Assembly: GCA_030150965.1 (NCBI GenBank)
Contig: JASLEW010000912.1
Coordinates: 1 to 11,863 of the forward strand
DNA: 11,863 nucleotides
Direction of reading: 5' to 3'
From: Thermoanaerobaculia bacterium
GTDB taxonomy: Bacteria > Acidobacteriota > Thermoanaerobaculia > Multivoradales > UBA5704
The translations under genes were made by a program, and so were the position numbers. The notes under the pieces were generated by a model. That model did no database searches, was not told where the DNA came from, and was given only the letters and a program-made list of their open reading frames with translations. Positions 7,401 to 11,863 of the stretch are shown piece after piece. The first letter of the stretch is position 1; every line of letters begins with the position of its first letter.

Positions 7401-9052
7401 AGACGTTCATGGTGGACGGCTCGGTGGACCTCGCCGAGGGCTACTTCGACGCCACCGGCGGCACCAACCCCGTCTGGCACTCGCTGGTGATCGGCGGCCT
7501 GCGCGAGGGCGGGCGCGAGGTCTACGCCCTCGACGTCACCCAGCCCGATCAGCTGATCAACGAGAAGCAGCCGCCGTCGCCGACCTCGCAGACGCAGATC
7601 ACCGTGCAGATGCCCGACCCCAACGCCGCCACCTGGCTGCCCAACTGCATCAACGCCAACGCCAGCTGCGGCCAGCTGCCCTACCCGACGCCGCTCTGGG
7701 AGTTCACCGACAGCTGCAAGGTGGTCTCGACCTGCTCGGGGTCGAACTGCCAGATGCAGCCCTGCGACGAGGACCCGGCGCCCACCTCGGGCAACCCGCA
7801 GCCGGGGTACCAGCAGCCCGACCTCGGCCAGACCTGGTCGGTGCCCAGCGCCGGCCGGGTGCGGATCTGCACCTCGACCGCCAGCCCCTGCCCGTCGTTC
7901 CAGGACAAGTGGGTGGTGATCTTCGGCGGCGGCATGGACCCGGCGAACAACAACTCGCAGGGCAACTACCTCTACATGCTCGACATGGCGACCGGCGCGG
8001 TGATCTACAAGCGGCAGCTCAACGGCTCGGTGCCCAGCCAGGTGGCGGCCATCGACACCGGCCTCGACGGCTACATCGACACCCTCTACGTCGGCACCAC
8101 CGCCGGGCACCTCTACAAGGTGGACCTGACGCAGCCGGCGCCGATCGTCGCCATCAGCGGCCTCGGCAACCGCGTCTCCACCAGCTACTGGCAGCCGTTC
8201 GAGATCTTCAACACCGGCGGCCGGCAGATGTACTACCCGCCGGCGGTGTTCTACGACGCCACGCTCAACGAGTTCGGCCTCGCCTGGGGCACCGGCAACC
8301 GCCAGGACCTGTGGAAGAGCGACGCGACCACCGGCCGCGTCTACGTGATGATGGACGTGAACCTCACCTCCTCGACCTCCGGCCTGCCGTTCACCGCGAG
8401 CAACCTCCAGGCGATCAACCTCGACACCTCCGGCAACCTGCCGGCGACGACCGACCTGCTCGACTCGACGCCCGCCTCGGGCATGCAGCCGGGGTACTAC
8501 TTCGAGCTCGACGCCGGCGAGCGCGTGCTGACCCAGCCCTTCGTCCTCTCCGGCGTGCTGATCTTCAACTCCTACCAGCCGCTGGCCGCCACCGGCACGG
8601 GCGGCCTCTGCGTCGACTCCGGCAACACGCGGGTGGCCGTCGTCAACCTGCTCAACGGCAACTCGATCAGCAGCCTGACCGGCGAGGTCTCGACCAGCGG
8701 CAGCAACCCGGCCGGCTCGATCGCGGCGAACAACAAGTCCTACATCGTCAACAACGTCCTCGGCGTCAACATCACCACCACGCTCAACCCCTCCACGCTG
8801 CCGACGCCGGGCAACAGCAGCCCGGACTCGCCGCAGTCGGGCGCGGGCACGGGGACCGACACCTCGGCCAAGTGCGATCAGTCGCAGCCCTACGTGCAGG
8901 CGATGATCAGCGCGATCGAGAAGCTGTCGCCCTCGAACTGCCGGTTCTCCAACGCTTCGATCAGCGTCACCCTGTGGCAGCACACCGGCTCGCCGTCCTG
9001 CGCCGCGGCGGTGCCGGTGTGTATAATCGAGAAGAACTGGAAGGAGTTCTAG
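4445..9052 (+). CDS. pilY1: PilY1/PilC-type pilus tip adhesin with VWA motif
   Basis: A 1535-residue secreted protein. A basic n-region and hydrophobic stretch (about 15-33, ending GARADD) form a signal peptide. At 50-59 MIVLDTSGSM supplies the VWA metal-site motif DxSxS (D54, S56, S58), with a further VWA strand VLILTDG at 489-495. PilY1-typical text follows (VRTYVIGLGL; LQCMADIGGTGNRHFF). The C-terminal PilC/PilY1 beta-propeller begins near 877 (GDIFHSNPMVLGQP, then VVYVGSNDGQLHAFDA) and runs to about 1300 (LAWGTGNRQDLW). A PilY1-like Ca2+ loop DTGLDGYID occupies 1204-1212. The last 60 residues form a Cys-containing tail (first Cys 1477). The ribosome site GGGAGGG (4434-4440) suits the ATG at 4445 or at 4448. 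Known PilY1 proteins sit at the pilus tip, are displayed by minor pilins and act in adhesion, extension control and surface sensing. It is longer than the roughly 1160-residue Pseudomonas protein. Confidence 0.93.
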   Translation: MMPHRRRLALSRPAAVQTAAVLLLVALASAGARADDRSLLEPTQKNPYVMIVLDTSGSMHQEIACTATDVANGFCSQECDSGDCLPRMMGDDPDSKIYVAKQSIYDIMATHPNINFGFAHFDQGGVFVAWKYWWYTTLSASTIKLTSGLFFPEAGQQELFGQQAWSCNGNGQTPAPYNNVGCVSTQPAHLDNTWEWTRARRWPKLGDANNTAGSYFFTESSTTSTPTYKVTYTPVGGQTLGSATIQVAVAVVKCNNSACSSTTNMGSQTMTWTLPSQTIYWDPPVALNGTNQPDASGNGGAYYGSPNGNAFEVNESSYLLNIDQNNDNNDPWSTSALCVTAGTCDMQQATTADPSGRTPANTFSLGDVIPLDWNSNQQLRIQQRMAPNLIGGATTPDFGIADYLADHPLAGETALRIANTAQRPLLPEGGTPTGHALMGVFNWLTGDNWPTTALPASPKTFGPNAAGSWIGTASAATGDPFFSCKPAYVLILTDGLASSDDGNWNLDHTVCPTYYNWINGQSIATSNPPGFACCAVEALRSITYGASNTSWPVRTYVIGLGLTSTSVGGYNNTLQCMADIGGTGNRHFFQGTTYSVAGQPAGYPASDPPPATFCTSAHPCDGPGPLLPQSKADILAALQNILNKIQSETTSFASAAVPSLQSNIANESILSSFTPLNQPVWPGRLDAYVNPIPLSSQSVILPNGSSINENLPDPTVSCNISPAGSPVPSGTQACHLWNAGDQVLAQGLNGLDTAGTDPTKRRVYYAPQTPIKPGELRLNLQMPNLTTGTAYLYDLENALGLCGTGYTFYPPTSEGCTENGGSATVECTGTPVPGTVFCPTGQTATPPSQAASTQQAITWTESIKSFINTTTNQPVQYLLGDIFHSNPMVLGQPADSLLFTGNVNGYQTFSAAQQFRRKVVYVGSNDGQLHAFDAGTVKLGTESGSAAWVFGAGTGNEIFSFVPRAVMPTLNSLATQAQPPINGGSETFMVDGSVDLAEGYFDATGGTNPVWHSLVIGGLREGGREVYALDVTQPDQLINEKQPPSPTSQTQITVQMPDPNAATWLPNCINANASCGQLPYPTPLWEFTDSCKVVSTCSGSNCQMQPCDEDPAPTSGNPQPGYQQPDLGQTWSVPSAGRVRICTSTASPCPSFQDKWVVIFGGGMDPANNNSQGNYLYMLDMATGAVIYKRQLNGSVPSQVAAIDTGLDGYIDTLYVGTTAGHLYKVDLTQPAPIVAISGLGNRVSTSYWQPFEIFNTGGRQMYYPPAVFYDATLNEFGLAWGTGNRQDLWKSDATTGRVYVMMDVNLTSSTSGLPFTASNLQAINLDTSGNLPATTDLLDSTPASGMQPGYYFELDAGERVLTQPFVLSGVLIFNSYQPLAATGTGGLCVDSGNTRVAVVNLLNGNSISSLTGEVSTSGSNPAGSIAANNKSYIVNNVLGVNITTTLNPSTLPTPGNSSPDSPQSGAGTGTDTSAKCDQSQPYVQAMISAIEKLSPSNCRFSNASISVTLWQHTGSPSCAAAVPVCIIEKNWKEF

Positions 9053-9873
9053 TGACGCGACGCAGCTCTCTCCTCGTGCTCGCCGCGGCGGCGGCCCTGG
9101 CTGCCGTCGCCGCCACCGCCGCCGCGCCGGCGCTGCGCGCCGATTGGCTGGTGACCCGGCAGGGCGAGCGGTTCCAGACCAAGGGCCCGTGGCAGCTGAA
9201 GGGGAAGCTGGTGGTCTTCACCCTGCCCGACGGCACGCTGTCGTCGATCCGCGCCGACCGGGTGGATTTCGACGCCAGCAAGCGGGCGGCCGAGGAGGCG
9301 GCGAAGCGGGCGGCTGCGGCCTCCACGCCGCCGCCGCCCGCCGAGCACCGCAAGGCGGTGATCGTCCTCACCGACAAGGATTTCCATTCGGCGGCGCCGG
9401 CCGGCAGCGGCGGCGCCGACGCGGCGGGCCAGGGGGCGGCGGGCGCGGCGAAGCCTGGCAAGGATGGGCCCCACGAGGGTCCGGCCGCGGTCGAGATCGT
9501 CAACTGGGACCGCCTGGCCGAGGCGGACAGCAAGGTGAACGGCATCGAGATCGTGGGCACGCTGCGCAACGGCTCGCAGGTGCCGCTCACCGAGGTGACC
9601 CTGAACGCCACCCTGTTTGACGACTCCGGCAACATCCTGGCGCGCGCCCCGGCCAGGGTGGAGACGCCGGCGCTCGCCCCCAGCGAGACCAGCCAGTTCC
9701 GCGTCGCGGTGGAGGGGGTCTTCACCTTCGCCACCGTGCGCTGGGACACGCAATGGAAGTCCTTCAAGGCGCCGCACGAGGGGCGGCCGGCCCCCACCGC
9801 CTCGTCCGCGGCGGCGCCGGCGGCGCCAGGAGCGCCGCCGCCCCCGCCGTCTTCCACCAAGCCGCCGGTCTGA
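9052..9873 (+). CDS. Secreted FxLYD-domain protein
   Basis: A 273-residue protein starting at GTG 9052, whose first base is the last base of the pilY1 stop codon (TAGTG overlap), with AAGGAG at 9041-9046 five bases before it; the pair is therefore translationally coupled. Residues 1-30 form an Ala-rich signal peptide ending ALRA|D. A compact N-terminal module follows (31-75: DWLVTRQGERF, GPWQLKGKLVVFTLPDGTLS), then an Ala/Lys-rich linker (76-145). An FxLYD-type domain spans about 146-232 (NGIEIVGTLRNGSQVPLTEV, then NATLFDDSGNILA), and the tail (241-273) is Ala/Pro-rich. FxLYD domains are small beta-sandwiches of unproven function in secreted proteins. I infer a periplasmic or outer-surface role linked to the pilus tip complex, based only on its operon position. 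The frame also continues upstream inside pilY1, but that part is a shadow. Confidence 0.82.
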   Translation: MTRRSSLLVLAAAAALAAVAATAAAPALRADWLVTRQGERFQTKGPWQLKGKLVVFTLPDGTLSSIRADRVDFDASKRAAEEAAKRAAAASTPPPPAEHRKAVIVLTDKDFHSAAPAGSGGADAAGQGAAGAAKPGKDGPHEGPAAVEIVNWDRLAEADSKVNGIEIVGTLRNGSQVPLTEVTLNATLFDDSGNILARAPARVETPALAPSETSQFRVAVEGVFTFATVRWDTQWKSFKAPHEGRPAPTASSAAAPAAPGAPPPPPSSTKPPV

Positions 9874-9932
9874 GAGGCAGGGGCTCATGCCGTCCCCCCG
9901 TTGTGAGAAGATCCCTGCGAAGAGGAGGTGTG

Positions 9933-10130
9933 ATGATGAGCGCCAATACGACGATGAGCGCCGAAGGTGAGGACGCACAGGAGATCGCGAACGGCGCGGA
10001 TAGTGCCGCCCGGAATGACATCTCCCGGAATGACATCTATTTAGCGCAGGAGTATGCCTCCTCCGGCGAGGAGATCGAGAAATCCGTCGATCAGCTTATC
10101 CAGACCATGGCCCAACAAAACCCGAAGTAA
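9933..10130 (+). CDS. Small acidic protein of unknown function
   Basis: A 65-residue reading frame preceded by a near-perfect ribosome site AGGAGG (9923-9928). Two adjacent ATG codons at 9933 and 9936 are in frame; the second has the better spacing (7 bases). I do not recognise the family. It has no Cys, no signal peptide and no membrane segment. It is rich in Asp, Glu, Ala and Ser, with a likely amphipathic helix at about 36-62 (containing GEEIEKSVDQLIQTMAQQ). RNDI is repeated at 27-35 (RNDISRNDIY) through a 15-base duplication. Base use is clearly less GC-rich than its neighbours, and it contains a TTA Leu codon. It lies 59 bases after the FxLYD gene and ends 6 bases before the convergent regulator stop. 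The strong ribosome site favours a real gene; function is unknown. Confidence 0.7.
   Translation: MMSANTTMSAEGEDAQEIANGADSAARNDISRNDIYLAQEYASSGEEIEKSVDQLIQTMAQQNPK
10009..10038 (+). repeat. 15-base perfect tandem repeat in small gene
   Basis: Two exact, adjacent copies of CCCGGAATGACATCT lie at 10009-10023 and 10024-10038. The unit length is a multiple of three, so the frame is kept, duplicating the residues R-N-D-I plus a Ser or Tyr. Confidence 0.95.
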
Positions 10131-10136
10131 CGGCAC

Positions 10137-11567
<1,431 letters not shown>

Positions 11568-11582
11568 CGCTCGATCGTCCTA

Positions 11583-11602
11583 GCGGCCCGCTCGCGGGCC
11601 GC
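11583..11602. promoter_or_regulatory. Perfect hairpin upstream of regulator start
   Basis: An 8-base perfect inverted repeat with a 4-base loop (GCGGCCCG CTCG CGGGCCGC) lies 15 bases before the regulator ATG, next to its ribosome site. No T-run follows on the minus strand, so it is not a standard intrinsic terminator. It could be a dyad operator, an RNA structure affecting translation of the regulator, or a Rho-type end of selA. Function is unproven. Confidence 0.4.
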
Positions 11603-11606
11603 GCCT

Positions 11607-11622
11607 CCGGCCGCCGGGCCGG
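11607..11622. promoter_or_regulatory. Second hairpin between selA and the regulator
   Basis: A 6-base perfect inverted repeat with a 4-base loop (CCGGCC GCCG GGCCGG) lies four bases from the larger hairpin. The two together fill much of the 73-base gap between selA and the regulator gene. No T-run is present. Short GC palindromes are common in such DNA, so only the pairing with the first makes it noteworthy. Confidence 0.3.
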
Positions 11623-11640
11623 CTGCCGCCGCCCGCCGTT

Positions 11641-11863
11641 TCAGCCATCTCCCGCCACTCCCGAGCGCGCGGCCGGAGCCGGCGCCTGCCACGCGCGGCA
11701 GGCCGCCAGCACCGCCGCCAGCAGCGCCTCGTCGTCCTCCGGCGCCACCGTGCGCAGGTCGAGCATCAGCCGGCCGTGGCGCAGGTAGCCGACCACCGGC
11801 GGCGCGCCCTGGCGCAGCAGCGCCAGCAGCTCGCCGCCGCCGCCCGCGGCCGGGGCCACGGTC
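11641..11863 (-). CDS. selA: L-seryl-tRNA(Sec) selenium transferase SelA, C-terminal end (partial)
   Basis: The last 74 codons of a gene running in from the right edge; the frame is open to the end of the window and the start lies outside it. The tail reads LLRQGAPPVVGYLRHGRLML followed by DLRTVAPEDDEALLAAVLAA, the characteristic C-terminus of SelA (PPV(V/I)G-x(4-6)-GRL-x-LDLRT, then an acidic helix). SelA is a PLP-dependent enzyme that turns Ser-tRNA(Sec) into selenocysteinyl-tRNA using selenophosphate, so the host probably makes selenoproteins. The catalytic region is not in view. After the conserved end there is a short Ala/Pro/Gly tail (APAPAARSGVAGDG) before the TGA stop. It lies 73 bases upstream of the regulator on the same strand and may be co-transcribed with it. 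Confidence 0.87.
   Translation of the reverse strand, partial: TVAPAAGGGGELLALLRQGAPPVVGYLRHGRLMLDLRTVAPEDDEALLAAVLAACRAWQAPAPAARSGVAGDG

Noticed and set aside
7633..7650. Second sigma-54-like sequence inside pilY1 (GG-N10-GC)
   Set aside because: It misses the CAC and TTGC parts of the consensus and is deep within a coding region; expected by chance.
4301..8983. A 1560-residue open frame on the minus strand across pilY1
   Set aside because: Its translation is a monotonous Val/Gly/Arg/His/Ala-rich sequence with no domain motifs, the expected mirror of a GC-rich gene with strong third-position bias. The plus strand encodes clear PilY1 motifs.
4678..9051. Long plus-strand frame running into the FxLYD gene, as if a giant fusion
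   Set aside because: The upstream part is Arg/Gln/His-rich shadow sequence overlapping pilY1. The FxLYD protein has its own GTG start, ribosome site and signal peptide at 9052.

Overview
The window is very GC-rich bacterial DNA with strong codon-position bias, so long shadow ORFs run on both strands. It holds a type IV pilus minor-pilin/tip-adhesin operon together with its probable regulators. The organism is most likely a high-GC Acidobacteriota member (Thermoanaerobaculia-like). This rests on the style of the minor pilins, the large cysteine-rich PilY1-like protein and the secreted FxLYD protein whose N-terminus reads DWLVTRQG...; a deltaproteobacterial or myxobacterial source cannot be excluded from sequence alone.

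Layout, plus strand: (1) bases 2-1753, the 3' part of a membrane-bound PAS/HisKA/HATPase sensor kinase of the NtrB/PilS type, cut by the left edge. (2) A 141-base gap with a textbook sigma-54 (-24/-12) promoter at 1799-1814. (3) A tightly packed operon: PilV-like prepilin (1895-2482), PilW-like prepilin (2496-3830), PilX-like protein (3841-4422), a 1535-residue PilY1-type tip adhesin with a VWA MIDAS motif and a C-terminal PilC/PilY1 propeller (4445-9052), and a secreted FxLYD-domain protein (9052-9873). (4) A separate 65-residue acidic protein of unknown function (9933-10130), visibly less GC-rich than its neighbours.

Minus strand: (5) an NtrC-family sigma-54 activator with receiver, AAA+ and Fis-type HTH domains (10137-11567), convergent with the small gene. 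Upstream of it, after a 73-base gap with two perfect GC-rich hairpins, is (6) the C-terminal end of SelA, the selenocysteine synthase (11641 to the right edge).

Taken together, a PilS/PilR-like kinase and sigma-54 activator bracket a minor-pilin operon that has its own sigma-54 promoter. The simplest model is that the kinase phosphorylates the activator at D55, and the activator turns on the promoter at 1799-1814 to make the pilus priming/tip complex. No major pilin, pilus motor gene, CRISPR array, tRNA, rRNA or mobile element is visible. Short in-frame tandem repeats occur in three genes: a prepilin leader (24-base unit), the small acidic protein (15-base unit) and the activator linker (9-base unit). 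No wholly new system can be demonstrated. The least explained parts are the repeated leader, the small acidic gene and the FxLYD protein as last member of a pilin operon.
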